A DNA stretch of 64,000 nt from Ruminococcus sp. JC304 (GTDB lineage: Bacteria; Bacillota; Clostridia; Lachnospirales; Lachnospiraceae), in NCBI GenBank assembly GCA_000285855.2, contig HE978651.1:174036-238035 (forward strand), in the 5' to 3' direction. Below the pieces are notes generated by a model. The model made no database searches. It was not told the origin of the DNA and worked only from the letters and a program-made list of their open reading frames with translations. Made by a program: the position numbers and the translations under genes. Each line of letters opens with the position of its first letter. Within the stretch, counting starts at the first letter, position 1. Of the stretch, positions 53,954-62,231 are shown piece by piece.

Positions 53954-55189
53954 ATGAAAACGATAGCTGATCTGCACATTCATTCCAGATTTTCCATGGC
54001 AACAAGTAAAGAGGGTACGCCTGAGAATTTGGATTTCTGGGCGAGAAAGAAAGGGATTTCGCTGATCGGAACAGGGGATTTTACGCATCCGGTATGGAGA
54101 GAAGAACTGAAGGAGAGACTTGTTTCAGAGGGAAATGGCCTGTATCGTCTCAGAGATGAATATGTAAAAGAAGAAAGCCGGAAATTTCCGGGAGAAGGAA
54201 CACGCTTTGTTGTTTCCGGGGAAATCAGTTCCATTTATAAGAAAAACGGAAAGACCAGAAAAGTACACAATGTGATTTTGCTTCCAAGTCTGGAGGCAGC
54301 AGATGCCATGGCGCAGCGTCTGGAGAAAATCGGAAATATTCACTCTGACGGCCGCCCGATTCTGGGTCTGGACAGTCATGATCTTCTGGAAATGATGCTG
54401 GATGTATGCTCGGAAGGAATTCTGATCCCGGCTCATATCTGGACACCCCATTTCTCTGTATTAGGTGCGAAATCAGGATTTGATTCTGTAGAGGAATGTT
54501 TCGAGGAACTGACACCGTATGTGCATGCATTGGAAACCGGACTTTCCTCTGACCCGGCTATGAACTGGAGAATTTCCAAACTGGACCGCTATCAACTTGT
54601 ATCCAATTCAGATGCACATTCTCCGTCTAAGCTGGGACGTGAGGCGAATCTGTTGGATATTGACTGTTCCTATGAGGGACTTTATCAGGCAATTCAGACT
54701 GGCCAGGGACTGGAAGGAACAGTAGAATTTTTTCCTGAAGAGGGGAAATATCATTTCGATGGACACAGAAAATGTGGTGTATCATTAAGTCCTGTAGAAG
54801 CAGAACGTCTTGGTGGAATCTGTCCTGTCTGTGGAAAGAAGCTGACCATGGGTGTAGATCACAGAGTAGAGCAGCTTGCAGACAGAGAGGAAGGATTTGT
54901 GAAAGAAGATGGTAAGAAATATGAAAGCCTTGTACCTCTGCCGGAAGTAATCTCTGTATGTATGGGATATTCCACTGCAAGTAAGAAAGTGCAGGGGTGT
55001 TTTGAACAGATGCTACAGACACTGGGAACAGAATTCGACATTCTGCGAAACGTACCGTCAGAAGATATTAAATCCTGTGCAGGAGAACGGATTGCAGAAG
55101 GAATTGAGAATGTAAGAACCGGGAACGTGAAAAGAATTCCGGGTTATGATGGGGAATATGGAAAAATTGAACTGTTTGATGAAAGTTGA
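53954..55189 (+). CDS. PHP-domain endonuclease Q-like protein
   Basis: 411 residues. The PHP metal motifs are ADLHIHSRFSMATS, LIGTGDFTHPVW, HIWTPHFSVLG and SNSDAHSPSKLGREANLL. A zinc-finger insert follows: HRKCGVSLSP with GGICPVCGKKL. This is the TIGR00375/EndoQ architecture; EndoQ of archaea and some bacteria nicks DNA 5' to deaminated bases. The bacterial function is inferred. It is preceded by YgjP and followed by a phosphoesterase. Confidence 0.82.
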   Translation: MKTIADLHIHSRFSMATSKEGTPENLDFWARKKGISLIGTGDFTHPVWREELKERLVSEGNGLYRLRDEYVKEESRKFPGEGTRFVVSGEISSIYKKNGKTRKVHNVILLPSLEAADAMAQRLEKIGNIHSDGRPILGLDSHDLLEMMLDVCSEGILIPAHIWTPHFSVLGAKSGFDSVEECFEELTPYVHALETGLSSDPAMNWRISKLDRYQLVSNSDAHSPSKLGREANLLDIDCSYEGLYQAIQTGQGLEGTVEFFPEEGKYHFDGHRKCGVSLSPVEAERLGGICPVCGKKLTMGVDHRVEQLADREEGFVKEDGKKYESLVPLPEVISVCMGYSTASKKVQGCFEQMLQTLGTEFDILRNVPSEDIKSCAGERIAEGIENVRTGNVKRIPGYDGEYGKIELFDES

Positions 55190-55249
55190 ACATGGAATGA
55201 TGAAATTAGAAAACTGCCTATAAGAGAATAATCGGTGAGGAAATAATAT

Positions 55250-55708
55250 ATGAAGAAAATAGGAATTATCTCAGACACTCATGGCTTACTCAGGCCGGAA
55301 ATTATTGAAATTTTAAAAGACTGCGACTGCATTATTCACGCAGGTGATGTAAACAAACCGGAAATCCTGGATACACTTCGTATGATGAGCTCCATCTATG
55401 TAGTCCGCGGAAATAACGACAAGGAGTGGGCAGAAGGAATGGTGAAAACCTTACACTTCACCATAGAAGGCGTAAAATTTTTCATGACCCACAATAAAAA
55501 AGATGTGGACTGGGATTTAAAAGACACACAGGTAGTCATCTTCGGACACACCCATAAATACTTCGAAAAAATGATAGACAACCGTCTATGGCTAAACCCG
55601 GGAAGCTGCGGCCCCAGACGCTTCGACCAGGAGATCACCATGGCAATAATGACAGTCGATAATGGAACCTATCAGTGGAAAAAGGTTGCCATGATCCCAC
55701 AGAAGTAA
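55250..55708 (+). CDS. YfcE/MJ0936-family metallophosphoesterase
   Basis: 152 residues with the calcineurin-like metal motifs GIISDTHGLLRPE, IIHAGDVN, VRGNNDKEW, FMTHNKKD and FGHTHKYFEK, and the characteristic WLNPGSCGPRR. The family hydrolyses phosphodiesters such as cyclic nucleotides in vitro; the natural substrate is not established. Start follows GTGAGGAAA. Confidence 0.9.
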   Translation: MKKIGIISDTHGLLRPEIIEILKDCDCIIHAGDVNKPEILDTLRMMSSIYVVRGNNDKEWAEGMVKTLHFTIEGVKFFMTHNKKDVDWDLKDTQVVIFGHTHKYFEKMIDNRLWLNPGSCGPRRFDQEITMAIMTVDNGTYQWKKVAMIPQK

Positions 55709-55814
55709 GTTAATTATTGAAGAATATCTGAATGATACAGATTCGGAAAAGGAAGAAGAATATTCTCTGGAGGAATGTAAAAAAGAATGGAAAATTGATT
55801 GTAACTGTAATTAA
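55707..55814 (+). pseudogene. C-terminal remnant of a small antitoxin-like gene
   Basis: Directly after the phosphoesterase stop, a 35-codon frame without a start reads KLIIEEYLNDTDSEKEEEYS then LEECKKEWKIDC, ending at 55814. The acidic E-x-SLEExKKEW tail is typical of short ribbon-helix-helix or Phd-like antitoxins and regulators. The N-terminal part is missing, so this is a probable remnant. Confidence 0.45.
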
Positions 55815-55862
55815 TGCAGGAAATAGGGGACAGATATACAAAAGATTATAAATGCTATAGAG

Positions 55863-55912
55863 AGAAACTTCTTTATTAAAATCTATTATGATTTTTGAAA
55901 AGAAGTTTTTTC
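55863..55912 (+). terminator. Terminator before the HipA-associated genes
   Basis: GAAACTTCTTT pairs with AAAGAAGTTTTTTC across a loop of about 24 bases. The right arm contains T6. It closes the preceding unit; the rest of 55815-56014 shows nothing but an AT-rich promoter-like stretch. Confidence 0.65.
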
Positions 55913-56014
55913 TTTGTTTTTATGCATTAAATATATCCTACATAATTGAAAAAAAAATATTGTATGATAACATGAAAATAGAGACTAGTACAGCGCATCT
56001 GGAGGGAAAAAGGA

Positions 56015-56701
56015 ATGGAAAGATCTGAAAGTATTTACAGGCAGTCGAAACAGGAATTGGAAGATATTCAACAGAAGCTTCGTATGATTGAATATGAACT
56101 TGGAACAATGGATTTGCATCAGAAATCTATCATTACGAAATCGGTTAAAGGAAAAATATATTATTATGAACAATGGCGTTCAGAAGGAAAAGTACATTCC
56201 AGATATCTTGCCCCTGTACAACCGGGAATTATCTGGAAAGAAGAACAAAATCTGCTTCGTAAACAGGAACTGTTGGAAAATAAGAAGAAGTTAGAAAAAC
56301 TAAAAAAACCTTTAGAGACTTTTGTTAAGTCATTAGAGCGTGAAAGAGAGAAAGAATCTCTATTGAAAGATTATACCTTTGAAGTATATTGGAAAGATGA
56401 AATCACAGCAAGAGTTTATGTAAAAGGTGGCAGAGTTACAGTTTCCAGATTCGTGGAACATCCATTAAAGCAGCTATTTGCAGATAAGAATATGACAAGG
56501 TATCAGTTAAATAAAATCTTAGAACTGCGTTGTTGGGATAGAAACAGAGCAGATATTGATGAAATTCTGAGGCATTTGGGACTTAAGTATTATAATCCAT
56601 ATGAAATCGTGCGTAAGACTCATGGCGTATCTTATAATGATTATATATGGTTCAGATTTCCGGGAGAGAAGCTTACAAGTAAGGATGTATTAGTGAGGTG
56701 A
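56015..56701 (+). CDS. Unknown coiled-coil protein linked to a HipA-like remnant
   Basis: 228 residues, start after GGAGGGAAAAAGG. The first ~120 residues are a charged coiled coil (SKQELEDIQQKLRMIEYELG, LLENKKKLEKLKKPLETFVK) interrupted by a YYYEQWRSEGKVHSRYLAP strand, a pattern of DUF6788-like proteins. The C-terminal ~100 residues (VYVKGGRVTVSRFVEHPLKQ, KYYNPYEIVRKTHGVSYNDY) resemble the front part of HipA-associated proteins. It overlaps the next, damaged, kinase-like gene, so it may be an orphaned partner. No function is claimed. Confidence 0.7.
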   Translation: MERSESIYRQSKQELEDIQQKLRMIEYELGTMDLHQKSIITKSVKGKIYYYEQWRSEGKVHSRYLAPVQPGIIWKEEQNLLRKQELLENKKKLEKLKKPLETFVKSLEREREKESLLKDYTFEVYWKDEITARVYVKGGRVTVSRFVEHPLKQLFADKNMTRYQLNKILELRCWDRNRADIDEILRHLGLKYYNPYEIVRKTHGVSYNDYIWFRFPGEKLTSKDVLVR

Positions 56702-56703
56702 AT

Positions 56704-57272
56704 ATGTTTCAGGAAACAATCAGTGACGAATATATTGTAATTCAGTCAGGAACAAGTGAAGGAAGTCAGATCAAATATAGAAAAGATAATTACTGGTACA
56801 AAAAAGATAACAGAGGACATGAAGGAAGAACAGAATATTTGTGTTCTAATTTATTAAGTTTTTCTACTTTGGAACAGAGAGAATATGTAGAATATGAGCA
56901 AGGATATATTAACCAAAATATGGGGTGCCGAAGTAAGAATTTTTTAAATCCAGGGGAAGAATTAATTACTTTTTACAGACTTTATTATAATGAGTTTGGT
57001 AAAGATTTATCTGAAGTGATTGGGCGAATGGAAACAATGGAGTATCTTTGTTGACAGCAAATTTGAGCGTAAACTGGAATTTTTCAATAGAAGATAATGT
57101 AAAAAGAGTGATTGCCAGACCGTTTTGTGGCTCTCATGAAAAAATGCTCAATTATTTTGGGAAAGGATTTGAACTCAATGTTCCGGCTGCTTTGGAATGG
57201 CTAGACAAAGAAACGAATTCCCGAGAGAAAGAAGTACTGATGTATCAAATAAAAAAATTTCAGAAAATATAG
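56704..57272 (+). pseudogene. HipA-like kinase with internal deletion and frameshift
   Basis: The N-terminal part (ATG 56704, after GAGG) reads SQIKYRKDNYWYKKDNRGHE and LCSNLLSFSTLEQREYVEYE, ending at 57054. The C-terminal part lies in another frame (57048-57272): NVKRVIARPFCGSHEKMLNY then LDKETNSREKEVLMYQIKKF. HipA-like kinases of this kind have a catalytic core between these (HIDRH-like and FDNG-like motifs), which is absent. A deletion with loss of frame is the simplest reading, so no kinase is made. Confidence 0.65.
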
Positions 57273-57361
57273 CAGGGGATAAAAGTAACGGTTAATTTTC
57301 GAAAAGAATGTTTTTCTTTGTTCTTTTTGTCAGTTTTTCTGCTCCTTTTTTGTTGAGTTTG

Positions 57362-57409
57362 TAGAACTTAAATGATTAAGTTGACTGTAAATTAATTATT
57401 AAGTATACT
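57362..57409 (+). promoter_or_regulatory. Promoter and candidate LacI operator ahead of the alpha-galactosidase
   Basis: TTGACT (57381-57386), 17 bases, and TATACT (57404-57409) give a near-consensus promoter. A dyad AACTTA-N6-TAAGTT (57365-57382) overlaps the -35 box. The 12-mer TAGAACTTAAAT (57362-57373) recurs at 60869-60880 ahead of the epimerase operon, as expected for a shared operator of the LacI regulator. Confidence 0.6.
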
Positions 57410-57489
57410 AACATTAAAGACAAGAACCTGTACAGGGAAGTATTATGGAGATGATACGTACAGCAGGTGCATGACAGAAAGGAGCAGAT

Positions 57490-59682
57490 ATGGCTGTTCA
57501 GTTTAATGAAGATAAGAAAATCTTCCGTCTGGATACGGAAAAAAGTACTTACTTAATGGGATTAACTCCGGAAGGATATCTGGGACATATTTATTACGGA
57601 GATCGGTTATATAGAGCTGCAGAGAATTACATGTTGCGTATGGAGGAGCCACCGTACACACCATCTGTAAATATGAGAGAGAAATCTGCCTTTTTGGACA
57701 GTTTTCCTATGGAATATCCCACAGGAGGTATCGGAGATTACCGTGAGAGCTGCTTAAATGTGCGGAATGAAGCAGGACAGATGGGATGTGAGATTCACTA
57801 CGTTTCCCACGAAATTTATAATGGGAAAAAAGCACTCAAAGGACTTCCGGCATCTTTCGGTACAGAGGAAGAAGTACAGACTCTGGATATCCTCTGTGAG
57901 GATGAGATTCTGGGACTGCAGGTAGTGTTAAGTTATTCTGTATTTGAAAAAGAGAACGTGATCACCAGAAGTGTGAAATTAATTAATAAGGGTGATCAGA
58001 AGCTTAAAATTGAGAAAATCTACAGTGCATGTCTGGATATGGATAACGAGAACTTCGAGATGCTGACTCTTCATGGTTCTTGGGCGAGAGAACGTCATAT
58101 TCAGCAGGGACCGCTCCGTTACGGAAAACAGATGGTATCTTCTACAAAGGGAGAATCCAGCCATCAGGAGCATCCTTTTGTAGCTCTGGTAACACCGGGA
58201 ACCACTCAGCAACAGGGCAAAGTTTACGGAATGCATTTTGTATATTCCGGAAACTTTATCGGACAGGCAGAGTTAAACCAGTTTGATTCTGTTCGTACAG
58301 TTATGGGTATCAACAAAGAAGAATTCGGCTGGATCCTGAAAGCAGGAGAAGAGTTCCAGGCACCAGAAGTTGTTATGACTTATTCTCATGAAGGCCTGGG
58401 AGAAATGACCAGAAGCTATCATGATTTCTACAGAAACCACATGATCAGAAGCAAATATCTTCATAAGAAGAGACCAATTCTGATCAACAACTGGGAAGCT
58501 ACCTACTTTGATTTTAATACTGATAAACTGTTAGATATCGCAAGAGAAGCGAAGTCCTGCGGTATTGAGATGCTGGTTATGGATGACGGCTGGTTTGGCG
58601 TGAGAAACAGCGATAACTGTTCTCTTGGTGACTGGAAAGTTAACACAGACAAGATCACAGGCGGACTGAAATATCTGGTAGATGAAGTAAACAAGATCGG
58701 CCTTGAGTTTGGTATCTGGTTTGAGCCGGAGATGATTTCTCCTAACTCTGATCTTTATAGGGCGCATCCGGAATGGGCAATCCAGATTCCTGGAAGAGAA
58801 GCAACACAGAGTAGGCAGCAGTACGTCCTTGATCTTTCCAGGCCGAAAGTGCTGGATTATGTATATGAAAGCGTGGCTTCTATCTTAAGAAGTGCAAATA
58901 TTGTTTATGTGAAATGGGATATGAACCGTCAGTTAAGTGACCTGGGAAGCACTTATCTGGGAGCGGAAGAGCAGCAGGAACTTTTCCATCGTTATGTTCT
59001 GGGGGTTTATGCACTGCAGGAGAGACTGGTTACAGAATTCCCTGACCTTCTTCTGGAAAACTGCTCCGGAGGCGGTGCACGTTTCGATCCGGGTATGTTA
59101 TACTATAGTCCACAGATCTGGTGTTCTGATGACACAGATGCCATCGAGCGTCTGATGATCCAGGAAGGAACTTCTCTGATCTATCCGTTATCTACCATGG
59201 GCGCTCATGTCAGCGACTGCCCGAACCATACAGTTGGCAGGGAGACGCCCTTCGAGACAAGAGGACATGTGGCACTGGCAGGTACCTTTGGATACGAACT
59301 GGATGTGACAAAGATTCCGGAAGAAGACAGAAAGATGATCCCAGAGCAGACAAAGATGTACCACAAATATCATGAACTGGTACGTGAGGGTGACTACTAC
59401 AGAATCGCTTCCTACAGAGAGAATCATCTGTATGACTGCTGGGCAGTAGCTGCAAAAGATAAGAGCGAAGTTCTGGTAACTTATGTGCATGTACTCAGCA
59501 CGCCCAATGCCCATAGTAGAAGAATCTTCCTGCAGGGATTTGATACGGAAGCTGTCTATGTACTTGATGGAACAGAAGAGAAATATACAGGCGAGATGTT
59601 GATGAAGTGTGGTTTCCTTGTAAAAGGATTCTGGGGAGACTTTAAGAGTAAATTGTATCATTTTGTGAAAGTGACTGAGTAA
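57490..59682 (+). CDS. GH36 alpha-galactosidase
   Basis: 730 residues, the usual length for bacterial GH36 group I enzymes, without a signal peptide. It removes alpha-1,6-galactose from galactomannan or raffinose-type oligosaccharides. The beta-sandwich N-terminal domain (~1-340) precedes the barrel: ILINNWEATYFDFNTDKLLD, LVMDDGWFG, GIWFEPEMISPNSDLYR, the nucleophile in YVKWDMNRQLSD, the CSGGGARFDPG loop, and the acid/base in IWCSDDTDAIERL. AAAGGAG precedes the ATG. Followed by a LacI regulator 27 bp on; with the downstream mannoside genes it fits galactomannan use. Confidence 0.95.
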   Translation: MAVQFNEDKKIFRLDTEKSTYLMGLTPEGYLGHIYYGDRLYRAAENYMLRMEEPPYTPSVNMREKSAFLDSFPMEYPTGGIGDYRESCLNVRNEAGQMGCEIHYVSHEIYNGKKALKGLPASFGTEEEVQTLDILCEDEILGLQVVLSYSVFEKENVITRSVKLINKGDQKLKIEKIYSACLDMDNENFEMLTLHGSWARERHIQQGPLRYGKQMVSSTKGESSHQEHPFVALVTPGTTQQQGKVYGMHFVYSGNFIGQAELNQFDSVRTVMGINKEEFGWILKAGEEFQAPEVVMTYSHEGLGEMTRSYHDFYRNHMIRSKYLHKKRPILINNWEATYFDFNTDKLLDIAREAKSCGIEMLVMDDGWFGVRNSDNCSLGDWKVNTDKITGGLKYLVDEVNKIGLEFGIWFEPEMISPNSDLYRAHPEWAIQIPGREATQSRQQYVLDLSRPKVLDYVYESVASILRSANIVYVKWDMNRQLSDLGSTYLGAEEQQELFHRYVLGVYALQERLVTEFPDLLLENCSGGGARFDPGMLYYSPQIWCSDDTDAIERLMIQEGTSLIYPLSTMGAHVSDCPNHTVGRETPFETRGHVALAGTFGYELDVTKIPEEDRKMIPEQTKMYHKYHELVREGDYYRIASYRENHLYDCWAVAAKDKSEVLVTYVHVLSTPNAHSRRIFLQGFDTEAVYVLDGTEEKYTGEMLMKCGFLVKGFWGDFKSKLYHFVKVTE

Positions 59683-59709
59683 AGGGGATAAGAAAGGACA
59701 TATAATGTA

Positions 59710-60723
59710 ATGGGAAAAGTAAGGATGGCTGATATTGCCGCAAAGGTAGGAGTCAGCACTGTAACTGTTCACAATGCTCTGTCCGGCAATAAGGGCGTTA
59801 GTGATGAGATGCGGGAGAAAATCCAAAAGGTGGCAGATGAGCTGGGTTATCATCAGATGACGGCAGCAGCCAAGCGTGAAAGAAATAAAGGTGGCCTGCG
59901 CAATATCGGTGTCATTATTTCTGAGAAATATTTGGCGGCATATACTACTTTTTACTGGAAAATGTATCAGGAACTTGCTCTGGTAGCTACAGATAAGGGC
60001 TGTATGGCTGCTGTAGAGATCCTGAAGCATGACATGGAGGATAATTTCATTCTTCCGAGGATCCAGGAGGAGCATACAGTAGATGCCCTGGTAGTGATGG
60101 GAGAGATCAGCAGGGAGTATATCCACTTTATGAAAGAGCGCACAGATGTGCCGGTGATCTTCCTGGATTTCTATGACAAAGAGCTGGCAAATGATGCAGT
60201 CATTACTGATAACTTCTATGGAATGTATCTGATGACAGGGTACCTGTTTGAGCAGGGATTCACAAAGATGGCGTATGTTGGTTCTATTCATGCCACCAGC
60301 AGTATCATGGACCGTTACTGCGGTTTTTACAAAGCACAGTTAGAGCATGGACAGGCTCTGCCGGATGAATGGCTGATTGAGGACCGTGATGAGAAAGGTG
60401 TTTCTATAAATATTAAGCTGCCGGAACATATGCCGGAAGCCTTTGTATGCAACTGTGATCTTACAGCCGGAAATTTGATCGTGGAACTGGAAAAACAGGG
60501 ATATCGTGTACCGGAAGATATTTCAGTAGTTGGATTTGACAATTATCTGTATCCGGGATTTCCTGATAAAAAAATTACCAGTTATGAGGTAAATACCCAG
60601 GTAATGGTGAAGGTTGCACTGGAAAAGGCATTAAAACAGATTAAGAACCCTGCTTCGGGACGAGGTCTGAGCGTTGTTTCCGGAAAGATTGTAGAGAAGG
60701 AAAGTGTACGGAAAAAGATTTAG
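59710..60723 (+). CDS. LacI-family regulator of the mannoside locus
   Basis: 337 residues. The LacI DNA-binding helix reads VRMADIAAKVGVSTVTVHNA with LSGNKGVSDEMREKI; the usual hinge helix follows. The periplasmic-binding-like part has IGVIISEKYLAAYTTFYWKM, VIFLDFYDKELANDAVITDN and DISVVGFDNYLYPGFPDKKI. It sits between the alpha-galactosidase and the epimerase genes and shares a 12-base sequence ahead of both, so it is likely their repressor with a mannoside or galactoside inducer (inference). Confidence 0.9.
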   Translation: MGKVRMADIAAKVGVSTVTVHNALSGNKGVSDEMREKIQKVADELGYHQMTAAAKRERNKGGLRNIGVIISEKYLAAYTTFYWKMYQELALVATDKGCMAAVEILKHDMEDNFILPRIQEEHTVDALVVMGEISREYIHFMKERTDVPVIFLDFYDKELANDAVITDNFYGMYLMTGYLFEQGFTKMAYVGSIHATSSIMDRYCGFYKAQLEHGQALPDEWLIEDRDEKGVSINIKLPEHMPEAFVCNCDLTAGNLIVELEKQGYRVPEDISVVGFDNYLYPGFPDKKITSYEVNTQVMVKVALEKALKQIKNPASGRGLSVVSGKIVEKESVRKKI

Positions 60724-60800
60724 CGGAAATTTGAAAACTAAATATAAAATTAAATATAGAACATAAAAACAAGCTGTTAAAAATTAAATATTAATAATTG

Positions 60801-60848
60801 AAGCTTGCAGGAAAATCAAGAAAAGTGGTTTGCCTGTGAGCTTTTTTA
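60801..60848 (+). terminator. Terminator after the LacI gene
   Basis: AAGCTTGCAGG (60801-60811) pairs with CCTGTGAGCTT (60833-60843) with one internal mismatch region and runs into T6. The 60724-60800 stretch before it is AT-rich without features. Confidence 0.7.
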
Positions 60849-61052
60849 TTGTGATAAATATACAAAAATAGAACTTAAATATTTGTACTTTTTACAAACC
60901 TTTGTTTTTAAGCAATTAAAGATTGATAATTAAGTTAATGATGGTAAAATCAAATTAGTAAAACAGAAACAAAGATTTCTATGAGCTAGTAAAATGAAGG
61001 CAGAAATAAATGTAAGGACTGTATCACGGAACAGAATGACAGGAGGAGAAAA
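60849..61052 (+). promoter_or_regulatory. Leader of the epimerase-phosphorylase operon
   Basis: About 200 gene-free bases. It contains the 12-mer TAGAACTTAAAT (60869-60880) shared with the alpha-galactosidase promoter, and a second AT-rich dyad-like stretch GATAATTAAGTTAATGATGG (around 60925-60944). A good ribosome site ACAGGAGGAG ends it. The promoter elements are not sharply defined by eye. Confidence 0.45.
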
Positions 61053-62231
61053 ATGGGTACATTTGTGAAGGAAATCGAAGAGGAATTAACACAGAAGCTG
61101 ATCCCTTTCTGGGAAAACCTGAGGGATGAAGAATACGGCGGTTTTTATGGCTACATGGGTTATGACCTTAAGGTGCAAAAGAATTATGAAAAGGGATGTA
61201 TCTTAAACAGCAGAATTCTGTGGTTTTTTGCCAATGCCTATATGACACTTGGAGAGGAGAAGCTGAAAGAGGATGCAGATCATGCATATGCATTTCTGAA
61301 GGAGAAATGTCTGGACAGAGAATATGGTGGCATGTTCTGGTCAGTCACTTATGACGGGAAACCGTCAGATACAACGAAGCATACCTATAATCAGGCATTC
61401 GCAATTTATGCTCTCTCTTCCTATTATGATGCAACAGGAAACAAGGAAGCACTGGAGATTGCCAGAGGTCTTCAGAAGGTGATCGAGGACAGATGTACGG
61501 ATGAGTATGGATATCTGGAAGCTTTTAACCGCAAATTTGAGCCGGAAGAGAATGACAAGCTTTCTGAGAATGGTATTATTGCAGAGAAAACGATGAATAC
61601 CCTGCTTCATGTTTTTGAGGCTTATACAGAATTGTACCGTGTGACAAAGGATCCGTTTACAGGAGACAGGCTTCGTTTTATGATGGATCTTTTTGTAGAT
61701 AAGGTATATAACAAAGAACTTGGCAGACAGGAAGTATTTTTTGACAGAACCTGGAACAGTCTGATTGATCTGTATTCCTATGGACATGATATAGAGACTT
61801 CCTGGCTGATGGACAGAGGTCTGGAAGTACTGGATGATGAAAAATATACCGCGAAGATCACACCGATCACAACAGAGATTGCAGAAAATATTTATCACAG
61901 AGCTTTTGTGGATCATTCTCTGATGAATGAATGTGAAAACGGGGTCAATGATACGAGGAGAATCTGGTGGGTGCAGGCAGAGACAGTGATCGGCTTCCTG
62001 AACAGATATCAGAAGGATCCGGAGAAAAAGGAATATTTACAGGCAGCAGAGGATGAATGGAATTATATTAAAACTTATATGTTGGATCCAAGAGATGGTT
62101 CTGAGTGGTTCTGGTATGTAAAGGAAGACCACACACCTGGAGACGGACCTATTGTAGAACCATGGAAATGCCCGTATCATAACGGACGTATGTGTATGGA
62201 AGTAATAAGGAGGATGAAAAATGCTGAATAA
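61053..62231 (+). CDS. Cellobiose 2-epimerase (AGE family)
   Basis: 392 residues, close to the ~390 of characterised cellobiose 2-epimerases. The (alpha/alpha)6 barrel shows [77 protein letters not shown] and [20 protein letters not shown], with the general acid/base His in the last two. It interconverts the reducing glucose and mannose of beta-linked disaccharides: mannobiose becomes mannosyl-glucose, the substrate of the next enzyme. Its end overlaps the start of the phosphorylase by 11 bases. Confidence 0.92.
   Translation: MGTFVKEIEEELTQKLIPFWENLRDEEYGGFYGYMGYDLKVQKNYEKGCILNSRILWFFANAYMTLGEEKLKEDADHAYAFLKEKCLDREYGGMFWSVTYDGKPSDTTKHTYNQAFAIYALSSYYDATGNKEALEIARGLQKVIEDRCTDEYGYLEAFNRKFEPEENDKLSENGIIAEKTMNTLLHVFEAYTELYRVTKDPFTGDRLRFMMDLFVDKVYNKELGRQEVFFDRTWNSLIDLYSYGHDIETSWLMDRGLEVLDDEKYTAKITPITTEIAENIYHRAFVDHSLMNECENGVNDTRRIWWVQAETVIGFLNRYQKDPEKKEYLQAAEDEWNYIKTYMLDPRDGSEWFWYVKEDHTPGDGPIVEPWKCPYHNGRMCMEVIRRMKNAE

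Noticed and set aside
59188-60291. 367-codon minus-strand ORF opposite the alpha-galactosidase and LacI genes
   Set aside because: It is a shadow frame of two well-identified plus-strand genes and resembles no protein family.
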